Shown here: piece by piece, positions 1 to 11,286 of the stretch | Position numbering within the stretch: the first letter of the stretch is position 1 | Layout of the letters: every line of letters starts with the position of its first letter | Source of the DNA: Echinostoma caproni | Lineage: Eukaryota; Platyhelminthes; Trematoda; Plagiorchiida; Echinostomatidae | Reading direction: 5' to 3' | Length of the DNA: 23,722 nucleotides | Assembly (NCBI GenBank): GCA_900618425.1 | Contig: UZAN01048636.1 | Coordinates: 1-23,722 of the forward strand | Notes under the pieces: generated by a model | Database searches by the model: none | Seen by the model: only the letters and a program-made list of their open reading frames with translations | What the model was told of the DNA's origin: nothing | Made by a program: the position numbers and the translations under genes

Positions 1-255
1 ACCAGGGTACTGAGTCACATAGATCTCGGTAATCTCCATGGCTGGGGACTTAGAAACGATCGTAACCGCTGGTTAGAGGCACTGAGTGATATGGCTAAGT
101 GTCGTAAACAGTGGAGTTCGTGCATCTCAATTTCTTTGCAACCCTAGACCACTTATGTTATCCATTTTCTGTTCGACTCTACTTTTAATCGTTCCATCTT
201 TCTCCTATTGTTTATCCAAGTGGGTAACCAAAAGACAGCAACTTAAACCGCCACA
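1..255 (+). mobile_element. RTE-like LINE, 3' end (family A)
   Basis: The window opens inside the C-terminal tail of a non-LTR retrotransposon ORF2. Bases from about 67 read RWLEALSDMAKCRKQWSSC, the tail typical of RTE-clade elements in flatworms. An untranslated tail follows, ending in a segment (about 217-243, ccaagtgggtaaccaaaaga) that recurs in the minus-strand copy near 23360-23385. The 5' part is outside the window. Confidence 0.7.
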
Positions 256-307
256 CGAAGATGCATTGTTAACGGTTGTACAAACTGAACTTCTCGTTTT
301 TCGGGTT

Positions 308-617
308 GGAGTCACAAATATTCGGATATCTAGATGGAGACACCGAAGGTAGTGTTAGAAAACCGACAGCATTGGCGATCTTTCTGTCACTGGTTATCAG
401 ATCAGAGTGCTTGAAAACTTGTGTACGCGCAGTTGGACTGTGCACCGTGGTGATCACAGAGATTCGCTTTCTTCATCACCAAATAGGTCCAAGCCCTATC
501 CTCTTTACACTTTCTCACTTACCTTGTATGCATTAGGAGTTCGGCAGCGATCACCAAAGTTGGGTTCACTTTACTCCGCTGTCCGATAATGAGGATTGTG
601 ATAATGATAACGATGAA
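308..617 (+). mobile_element. RTE-like LINE, 3' UTR (family B)
   Basis: This segment aligns by eye with 4010-4271, the 3' end of a second RTE copy. Both run from gagacac(c/t)gaagg through a recognisable atcag(a/g)tcagaatgcttga-type block, and both end in tga/gat-rich short repeats typical of RTE tails. It abuts family A directly, suggesting insertion or fusion. A 6-bp GC hairpin (620-625 with 634-639) lies just beyond the tail. Confidence 0.6.
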
Positions 618-771
618 TACCCCGCCTGTCACAGCGGGGCAATATGCGGTTTTAATGACACGGTGGCCTTCATTAACCGATACGTTTTATGGACGAAAAG
701 CAAGATAGGGCAGATGGCTCGAACCATTAAATCGAATTATCCTCAGAACTTTGCTTTCTTTTTTATTCCAG

Positions 772-941
772 TCAAAAGGGAATTCTCCGTGATCTGTTTT
801 TGATGGCCGTCGGTTCGTCCAGTTCGGATACTTCAGAACCACCGTCTTCGGTGGTCAACACTGTTCGATGTGTTCCAGTTACTGCAACAAATTTGACTCT
901 TCATTCAAACGGAATCCGCAACGAGGTGCTCGCTGCTGCAG
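772..941 (+). CDS. Candidate 5' coding exon, Ser/Pro-rich N-terminus
   Basis: A strong polypyrimidine tract and cag precede base 772, and a good donor (g|gtaaat) follows base 941. One frame is open across the whole segment and reaches the donor in phase 1, matching every other exon of the gene. An in-frame ATG at 803 begins MAVGSSSSDTSEPPSS, a Ser/Pro-rich and probably disordered start; 46 codons follow to the donor. The first 31 nt could be 5' untranslated sequence after a cis- or trans-splice acceptor, or the frame may continue from an earlier exon with two bases contributed upstream. The context of the ATG is not ideal (T at -3, G at +4). Joining to the next exon gives an Ala codon. No domain is recognisable. 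Membership in the gene is inferred from phase, strand and position. Confidence 0.55.
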
Positions 942-3900
942 GTAAATGATCGTTTTTGTTTTTTGTGTGGTTGCTTTGGATAGAGTATATTGTCTCGTCA
1001 CCCAGTCTTCTTTGTCTATCTAATTAGTTATATCAAAAGGAGCAGTTCGATGTTGTCGGTGGTGAGGAAACAGGGGGCATTAGAAAAGAATATGAATTTC
1101 ATTGAGACCATGGAATTTTAGTTGCCATCAAATGGTAAACAAAAGCAGATACTTATGTTTTTCGAATAAAATTTTCCTTCATAAAGCATGCTCTCAAAAT
1201 AGGTCCTTTCTCTGCAAACACATTGAATCTGGCCCCACTAACAATACTATTGAACCCTTCCCCAAGAGAAAGTGCAACTGTCGAGTTGTATACCTATCCG
1301 ACAACAAAAAAACGCTACTCAATACCGTGCTGAAGATCGCCCATAGGTTCTCTCCTGGTGACAGATACGCACGCGTGAAGCTTATAGGCGATGCAGGTGT
1401 TTCAAAGACGGTCTTCGGAATCATCTGGACAATAGTGCCAATGATTATTCCGGGTTTCGGCTCAGTTGTTCATAACAGCCATGGATATCTGCCGTAGTGG
1501 TCATTGTAAGTACACTTAGCATTTTGGAGCCGTACCTTCAAAGACTGGTTTTAAATATGTATATAATTTTAGCATTTTTCTTCGTAGATGGTAGGGCTGA
1601 TAGGTCCTGAAACTTTCATAAAAAGGTCATCAGATTTAAAAACGTACATCAGCTTTGTAGGGATAATCACTAAGAAAGAAGTTCTTGGTTTTTGATGATT
1701 AAGTAAAAGTCCGTGAGGAGGATCGCACCTCCATTTGGTGGAGGGAGAATGCAGTGAAAGAACTAAGCCAACTTCGAGCTGTACAACTACTGAAAAGGTA
1801 TGCACTAGAAGTGTGGACTTTGTGCTCGTAGTAGAAAACGGAGGGAGATAGGCGCACATCGAGACAATAATGCAAGAAACAATTAACGATGAATTTATCT
1901 GTTCTTGAATGAATTTCTACTGTAGATTTCTCCTGTCCAGTTTTAAATGCGATAGTCACCAATAATCCCATAGAAACCATTTAAACCACTCACCGGTTAG
2001 GTGTGATGCGCTGTCTTTATGTTTGGTGCTGTCGTGTCAAACGGAAAATCAAGAAATTGTTTAATCTCTTACGACCGAAAATCCCAGTGGATTACGCGAG
2101 ATTTTATTAGTACAGAACACAAATACGGTAATAAATTAGTGTGCCAGTCTCGTAGACAACGATGTTCTTTTTTTGATACATACCAGTGTGTGATGAACAG
2201 CAGTTAGGGTGGACCCGATAGTCACGAAGACCTGCTGTTCAGTGATGGTAACCGGCAACCTAAGCTACGGGACTTGGAGTGGCGAACCACCTAAGGCCTC
2301 GATAGGTCAGGCTTGGTTTTTCGTTGTTGTAGCGAGGATAGTATAACTTGGTCTGCAGTTATTCGCCGAGCTCGGGAATTATATTTCAAACTTTTCATCA
2401 TTAATCGAGGTGTCTCTCTCAAAGCAGAAACCCAGTTAGTATTCACGGAGTGATAATCTGGGTGAGACGAGATGAAACGTCTGAAATTGAGTTTACCTGG
2501 AAAGTAAACTATCTCAAAAGTTATAAGGCTCCTAGCCCGAACGGACTGTCCCTATCGGTTTTAAAGGGTGGAGGTTCAGCGTTGGTCTTGGAGTTGACGA
2601 AACTCCTTGGCTTAGTGTGGGAGGGGAACAGGTTCCGACTGAACGGTGTGAATCGGCCATCATACTGATTTGCCAGTTAAGCGAAAGATCCACCTGTAAA
2701 GACCACAGAATTAGTTTTATCATCATCTCTAAACTTCTTGCTGATATTATACTCCGTCGGTTGTCTGCTGCACGTAAAGTGTGCACACGTGAGAATCAGG
2801 CTGGTTTTAGACTGGTTTGAGGTTGTATCGACCACATCTCCATTCTTCATTAAATTCTAGAACACAAATATTCCTTCCGTAGATCCATTACTTCTGTCTT
2901 CCTCGATATCAAAGCGGCTTTCGGATGAAGTTCCGGTGTGTATACAAAAGGCTCGGTTGGCATTTGCCAACTTGAGACATTTGTGGTTCCGTCGCGACAT
3001 CCAGCTGTCTGTGAAGGGTCGAGTGTACATTGCAGCTGTTCTTCCTGTGCTGGTATACGGTACAGAGACTTGGGCATTGAGAAAACAGGATAAAGATACT
3101 CTCGGTGTTCGAGCATCTCTGACTATACAGTAATGCACGAATCTGGTGGGGCAACCGCACGAGCAATACTAAGGTTAGACGCAGACTTGTAAGTAATTGT
3201 GTTCGTTCACTGGGGCAAGTGGTCGACCTCCATAGATTACGCTGGTTGGAACATATGTTACGGTGAGCGATGTTTGCCGAAGCAGGCAGGGGATGGAAAA
3301 AGGTCAAGGACGGTCATTAGGCTATAAAAACCCTAACCAAGTTAAGTCAAGGACATTGGACACATAAGTCCTGTTAGGCTACCTGGATGGGGATCCTGAG
3401 GTCATGATCATCGGTGGCTAGAGACACTGAATGATATGGTTGGATGTCGCAAACATTGGTGCTGGTGCGTCTACTCATTATTCTTGCAACCGCACTCTAT
3501 ATAAATTCTCTATCTTCCCGTTGAATTTTGCTCTCAACATTCCAACATACACAACCTTTCGTTGAAATTGAAAGGTCGTGTATGCTGCCCTAGTGTGCTG
3601 TGAGTTGTGCTTTATGGGTGCGAGACCCTATATTTGCATGTGGAAGATGCTCATCGTCTAGAAGTATTCCACTGCCGGTGTTTACGTATTTTGGCACGGG
3701 TTGGATGGAGAGAGCATATAAGCAACTATGAATTAAGTCGTCGCGTAGTTGGTAATAATTCGGTAGAAAATTCGTTATCACATCGGATTTGGATCAATAG
3801 GCTACACTAGTTAGGATGCATATTTGCGTATACCCAGCTGCCGTCTGCCGTGCCTTATTCGCAGTTGCGGCTCCATGTTGGAAGAAACCGTGTGGAGGTT

Positions 3901-6900
3901 AACAGATGACGTGGAAACGAGGCATGGAGAAATGTACAAAGCGATTAGGTAGAGTAGTTGTCTCCCGTCTTCCAGGTTGGATCCGAAAGACTCTGTAACT
4001 GGTTGGTCGGAGACACTGAAGGAGATGGCAGCAAACAGACAGTAGTGACAGTGATTTCTTATCAGGTCAGAATGCTTGAAAGGGTATGTGTACACAGTTA
4101 TATTGTGCACTCAGTGTGTTGACCGTAGAGTTTCAATTTCTTGTCGCCTACAACAGAGGCCCAATCCCTGTCCACAAGACATTCTTAGTTATTTGTATAC
4201 ATTGTCTGCTTGATTGCAATCGGTGAAGTTCGATTCACTGCGTTTCGCTGTACGATCATGATGATGATTAACAGAGGCTGTTGGAGATGTTTCGCCGTAC
4301 AGACATTTCACGAGGAGCCACTTAAGTGTAATCGGTCACAATGCAAGAAATCTGCCCCTAGTATACTGAGGTTTTCAGCAGTGCATATTCAACGGTCTTA
4401 AGGTGGTTTCACTTTCTTTCGGCTGTCTCCTTGGAGAGGATGAACTGGTTTGCTCAAAATCACTACGATTCTTCGTAGTGTGGTAAAAGAGGTGCCTCGA
4501 CGACGCACCTCTTACCTTTACTCAACCAAGTGCAATTGACTTGGCAGCAGTGTGATGGTGCATTCTTCCCACTGGCTTTCTAGGAGCTCCCTCTGTATTC
4601 CGTTGATATGCATGTAATCCAGGGATGAATGTATCGCCGTGATTTGGACATATTTCCTTTCAAGCTGTTGGATCAGACGGTCTACCCCGACCTCTCTTTA
4701 TGCGTTCGCTGTGTTCTTATTCCGTGCATCATCTCGCCAAGGACTTCAAGCTTCGATTACCCCCAACTTATTTTGGCCCGGCCGTCTCGGCAATTTTCTG
4801 AGTTTCGGCGGTTGATACGTACTTTGTCGCATTGAAGCCGTAGGTGGGCGTTAGATAAACGGGAGACCAACGAGTCAGACTATGTCCCAAGTGACGCAGG
4901 TACTTTTACCACTCCGAGGTGCTGTCCTCAGTAGATACTCCTAAACCCCACTCCCATACTCATGCAAACAATAACGACATAATTCCTCAGGACCCACAAT
5001 AGTCATAAGCGCTGAGATTGTTGTTGTCTGATTCGGAACGTCTGTTCCGGAGTGACATATGGGAACTTAATTTGACGCTCGTAGTTTCTATATCTGCTTC
5101 TGGAACGATAGGCGCAGGCTCACTTCGCCGCCACATCAACATAACTTTTGTCGTGCAAATTCTTTTACCAAAACTATTGTATCGGCGTATAACTGATTTT
5201 GCTCTTGTGGAATCATTAGCTACGCAATAGGAACTAAGATCAAGGAGAATAGATAATTTTGTTTGGATCCAGATAAACTTAGTCTGATTCTGAACTGAAC
5301 ATGATAGAGTTTCTTGTTCACCACTAACTCTACGTATGCTTTGTTTGCACCACCCTAACAGAAAGCACTACTTTGCATGCTCTGTTTGCTCCGTGTCCGT
5401 GAACTCTGCGGATATGCTGCAATCATTGTCTTCTATTCCAACCTTTCTTTTGTGAACCCTATAAAAGGACCCTAACAGTTGGCATTTCACAGGCTGATTA
5501 TCTGGCATTATATCAAATTTGACAATTTCGGGGATAAGTGTTACGTCTCGTTTAAGTAGATAACTAACAAATTACGCAGTAAGTTTATCCTTAACACGTA
5601 CAAATATGGCTGGTCTATGGACCGGTGAGTAAAAAAAGCGTTAGCACGCTAGCGGTTCGCCAAACCGAATGCATAAGTAAGCACAAGCTTTACATGTCAT
5701 CAGAGTGCAATCACGCAGGACAGTCAAACTGTCAGCGAATCAATCAACACGGAAAGCTCAATGCTTACATTCGGTTGACTGAGGAGAATCAATCATAAAA
5801 TAGAATAAATCTGTGTGATGTGCATGCGTGAGTGGTCGCGGACAGCATTGGCCAATCAGTCAATGTTATGGGTATGTGCGGTAAACGTTTCAATCAACTG
5901 CCAGATGCAGAAATGGGAGTTTAAGGAACAAAAATGAAGCAGCGCTGTTGGTTTGAGTAAACAGCTTGTTTACGTCCCGGCGACTGTATCCGGAGGTAGT
6001 ATGAATCCGCTTCAGGGATATCCCTTACTGAAGTTTTCCAAGCTTAGCGATCGACAGCATACTGTTCTCAGACCATGGTCCAGCCTCTCTTCTAGCGACG
6101 AATGTCTGATGTAGAATTGGCCAACATAAGATGTCTAGCAATGCTTTCAATCTCCTACCAAAGGTGTTAGCACCAGAACGGTTTTTACGCGCCATTGGTC
6201 GAACGCTCCCAATTATCGACAACTTTGGACTCTTCGTTATCACGTTGTTCAGGTGTACAACAAGACTGGTCCAGTGGTTAAGATCATCAAAAAAAGCGCC
6301 CTGGATGACCGGAGTTCGAATCCCGCCAGGGGCAGCTTTGTATGGCTGCACCCCCCTTTCTAAACCTTGACTGTACATTTATATACTTAATGAATAAAAT
6401 AAGTAAAACTTTACATTGAATGCCACTCAGCAGCTTATTTCAGTTTTTGACTGTTTCATTTTTAGCTGTTGTGCTCAAAGTATCCGATGACGATGTTGCA
6501 CTCAGACCGAATGAGGATAAACAGCTGACTGATACAAATGGGCCGGTTGTTTCTACATCAAAATCGAATGCTGGTAAGCGCGGAACTCTTGAAATTCGGC
6601 TCATGGTTTTGGGAAACTGGTTATTATTTTATTACACATAATGTAAATACCAGTAACAGCGGAAATCCCCATAAACAGGCACCATACTGTAAAGCGGAGA
6701 AGAGGGGACCTTCACGTAAGATCCAGTTTATTGATTCTGCGTGTAAGGAGTGTAAGATTGTAAGTTTGGGAAAAGACAGAAAGTGGGAGGGTGCTCTACA
6801 ACTTGACAGTTCGGGGGGGGGGGAAGGAAGATTGGAGCAGAGCAGTAAGACATCTGAAGACCGAAATCTGAAAAGGAGGACTAGATACCTGGGTAAAGGA

Positions 6901-9900
6901 TTGGCGAGAAAAAGTTACAGTAAGAAGAACTGCTGAGGCGAGCTCCAAAAATCAAACTAGTGGCGGTTTTACAAGGGGCAGCAAAGCAACTGCCCGTCGA
7001 TGGGCCAATGATTGCACATTGAAAGTTATGGAAGGATCATCGATCAGCTGGATGGCCTTTCGTTGAACACGATGAAGAATGGAAAGAGAAGAAGACGAAG
7101 ACGTGACTAGTATTCAAGAGCAGGGCGGAATTAAGCTTTGTGCAGTAGAAAAAAATTGGGTGATGTGAACAAGCGTCTGGCGTGGAATACAAAACTAACC
7201 TTGCGCGCACCACGAGAAGCAAGTCAAGATATAAAAGGGGGACCAGCATTAAGAGGTTGTAGACAATCTAAGAAGGGAACCGGAGTCTGGGGAACGCAGT
7301 TGGGCGGAATTAAAAGATAAATGAGGGAAGACTCAATGGCGTTTTAGAGAAATTGAAGGAAGAAGCATTAGAACCATTGAATCAAACAAGATTGATATTG
7401 CCCCAGGAGGAGATGTGCTCGAGATCAGAGTCTAGTGACACATTAACTGCACCATGGTCACGATCAATTTTGGTCTGGTATGGCGAGTTGTACCACGGGG
7501 AAGGGGAGGGGAGCAGTTGAGGTTGGCAAAAGAATGGATTTTGCTCAGTAGAAGACTATCTGACCTTAACACACGTAGTCTGACCTCATCGTTACTCACA
7601 CGATGCTCCCACCATAAGCGGGCGATGTTGCAGAGGAAACGGTTAGTCTTTTAATATGATCTGCTCGGAGAAAGCAGGTTTCGCAGCCATAATAGAGCAA
7701 CGCAGCGCCTACCTTTGCACAATGCACACCCTTTGAAAGGAGGTATGTCGCGCCGGCGCCAGCGATGCCACAGTTTAGCAAACGCTAATCTAGCTGTGAT
7801 TACGAATCGAGAGGTATCACCCACACCGATGCCAGCCGTTATGCAACTCCCCAAGTAGAGAAAGCTTTTGACTACTTCTAAAATGTGGTTACCCAACGAA
7901 AGTGCAGGAACAGGTTCCTGCCAATCTTGCAGCAACTCCTTACACTTTGAAAGTGCGAAGGACATGCCAGAACAAGTAACCTCAATTACTGAACGATTCA
8001 GCTAGTCTTGAATTGTCTGTACGTTGTCACAGTAAGGCAATATCGTCGGCACACTCTACGACTCTGTCTCTAGTAAGAAGCACAACGCCAGCGTTTGTGA
8101 CGTTGAGCAACGCTCCATGAAAAACATCATCTATGGCAAAGTTGAAGAGAAACGGAGAGATAGAGCAACCCTGTCGTACCCCACTTACGACAGGAAATGA
8201 GGGTGAAAGTTCACTATAGGTTTGAGGATAGACTGCTTTTAGGAGTAGAACATACTTTTCGAGTACTCTGTATGTCTGCAAACAGTTTTACATTGCGGGG
8301 GGATCAATGGAGTCGAAGGCCGCTTTGATTCCGAAAAACACGACAACGGTTTGTCGTCTGTGTGGTGGTGTTGTAGCAGCTCACGAAGGGTGAAGATTTG
8401 ATCTAGGCAACCATGGCATCCAAGAAACCCGGCCCACTCCTCGCGGATTTGTCTTTCGCGAAATGGGTTTAGTGGGCCTAATAAGGCGGATGCTAGCAGC
8501 TTCAGCCCTATTGGAATCAGACTTATGCCGCTGGGGTTAGAAAAAGCGTTGCGACAGCCCCTTTTGTAGATGGGTGTAACAATGGGTTCTCTCCATCTGT
8601 GAGACACACTCTCAGTTTCTCAGATCAGAACAGCCTGACAAGCTCTCTCACGAGAGCTTCTCTACCATCTCTTAATGGGGCAGGTGTCAAGTTGTCTGAT
8701 CCAGCCGCTTGCTACTTTTCAGGGCTTGGAGTTCGTTTCGGACTTACGTATAAGTGGACAGTTCCGTGGATAGTGACCAGGGTGCACTCTCAAGATAACT
8801 AATTGGGGCACCCAGCGTGGGGGCTAGTTGAACTTTGATGTGAAGTGCTCTGCCCAGCGTTCCAAGCATCGGTGAAGACTGTACATTCTCGTGCCGTTTA
8901 TTTTACAGATTGTTTCAGTTATGCATTGTATTTTGAGGCCCGTAAGACGGATGGTTCGGAACAGTGCCGGGTGCTTCCGTCTCCTTTGCACAGTGTCCAC
9001 CAGGTTTCTCGGTCTTCTCTCAAACCGTTTGTGAGTTCACGCTTCAGAAATAGGCGCTGCTCATTGTACTTGCTGTCTACCGGGATTGTTCGACGTGTGT
9101 CGAGAAGTCTGAGAGAGTTGGAGGAGACCCAGTATCTTATAACTCGGCAGTTCTGGCCCCAACTGTGTGCATTGCGTTTTGAGTGGTTGTCGAATGTTAA
9201 TCTACGCTTCTTGGTTAGGTTGTAGTTAGCCTTGCGACCAACTCGTTTTGGTAGTCGGCCAGCACGGCCGGATCAGAATGCTTGTCGACGTCAGGCTGTT
9301 TGCATCAGATTTTTTGCGGCCATTAAGTCCCATAGACAACTTGGCAGAAACTGGTTCGTGGGGGAACAGATTAGCGAAAGCTATGGTAGATTTTACTAAC
9401 CTGCGACATCAGTGGCTCCACAATGACATTGAACTGTCCTTAAGGGAATGGTGTACATTCCCTCGTTGAGTTGTTTATTGCCTTACGGTTGCGGAACTTG
9501 CTCTCTCAGAGCTGAGAATGCCAATCGAATTTTTAGTATTCAACCATTGTGTCTTCGAAACATTGCTCGTGTCTGATGGGAACATCGGGTGAGCAACGAT
9601 GAGGATCTTCGTCGTGGTTTGGGTGCTGATACTCATTCCGTGAAAGAACAAAGGAACGTCGGTTGTCGATGGTTAGAGACACTAAAAGATATAACTCAGG
9701 GTGGAATTCAGTGGCACAAATGCCATATAGTCTGGTTGGTAAAGTCTCGTGCCCCGTAAAAAAGACAATCACAAACACTAAAAATGTACTGTGAACCAAA
9801 CAAAAACATTTGTTGTTCTTTTTTACTCTCTCTCTCGATTTCCCCCATGTGTATCGAAATCCTCTTTTTCTAGCATCATAGTTGTCGCATATGTGTATAA

Positions 9901-9987
9901 TCCTGATGAAACGCAACTTGTTTGGTGTGCCTTCTTATCTCCTCGTTGCTGGACTTGTTTGGATCACATTACCGTAGACTGCTGCTA

Positions 9988-10052
<65 letters not shown>

Positions 10053-11249
10053 NNNNNNNNNNNNNNNNNNNNNNNNNNNNNNNNNNNNNNNNNNNNNNNN
10101 NNNNNNNNNNNNNNNNNNNNNNNNNNNNNNNNNNNNNNNNNNNNNNNNNNNNNNNNNNNNNNNNNNNNNNNNNNNNNNNNNNNNNNNNNNNNNNNNNNNN
10201 NNNNNNNNNNNNNNNNNNNNNNNNNNNNNNNNNNNNNNNNNNNNNNNNNNNNNNNNNNNNNNNNNNNNNNNNNNNNNNNNNNNNNNNNNNNNNNNNNNNN
10301 NNNNNNNNNNNNNNNNNNNNNNNNNNNNNNNNNNNNNNNNNNNNNNNNNNNNNNNNNNNNNNNNNNNNNNNNNNNNNNNNNNNNNNNNNNNNNNNNNNNN
10401 NNNNNNNNNNNNNNNNNNNNNNNNNNNNNNNNNNNNNNNNNNNNNNNNNNNNNNNNNNNNNNNNNNNNNNNNNNNNNNNNNNNNNNNNNNNNNNNNNNNN
10501 NNNNNNACAGAATATAGGAAAAAACGAAACTGTGAGAATGGAAAATAAATGGTGTGAAAATTTTTTTGTTTCACACTTTTTGAAGTTTTTGTTAGTTTGT
10601 CTTTTTTGTACCAGCTAATGATATCTGTCCAACGATCCAAGTAGACATAAACAAGGGGATAACACCACAAGGTTTGATCTCGCAGTAAGATACTCATGAA
10701 CACAATCAGAGATATGTGGGAACAAGTCAATTAATCGATGCCAATTATTGGTGGTAACAAATGCTGCAGGTTGCTTCCGGTAAGTACTATATCGAGACAT
10801 TTTGGCAATATTTTAGACATTAAGATGTTGCGGAGGTTATTGACCACCTGAGTTTGATTGGATAATACTTCCAGTGTTAGTGCGCAGAACTAAGAAGTCA
10901 CTGCGTGACGGTTACTAGGATAGTTGTATATTAAGGTAGTTTCGGAGAATCTGGAGTTTTGGTTACACGGTCGAAGACTAATAAAGACAGAAAGAGACCA
11001 GAAGTAATCATTTTACAGATTCAGACGTATACCTCTTCGGTATATGGCGCACAGTCGAATATAAACAAATTTCTACGGCAGATTGCACAGATCCCCCATG
11101 TCGTCGGCTCATGACTCAACTCATCCACCCTTCTGTTCGACCCTGTTTTAATTGTTTTGTGTAAATATAATTGTAAAGGCTTGAAAAGGAATTCACCGAA
11201 AACATGTTCGCCTATATTGTGCTTTCTTGACGCGGTCTGACAGGTAGAA

Positions 11250-11286
<37 letters not shown>

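Noticed and set aside
2532..3307. Several minus-strand ORFs of 84-132 codons
   Set aside because: Antisense shadows of the + strand RTE copy, whose RT motifs fix the coding strand.
5455..5475. TATA-box-like ctataaaagg as a promoter or LTR
   Set aside because: No matching second LTR, primer-binding site or downstream coding sequence could be found.
6025..6378. 117-codon minus-strand ORF
   Set aside because: It lies across the SINE and reads its antisense; such frames are common spurious predictions over tRNA-derived repeats.
9922..10730. Long open frames of 208 and 253 codons across the gap
   Set aside because: They consist of (TA)n translation (Tyr-Ile repeats) and N bases, not real coding sequence.
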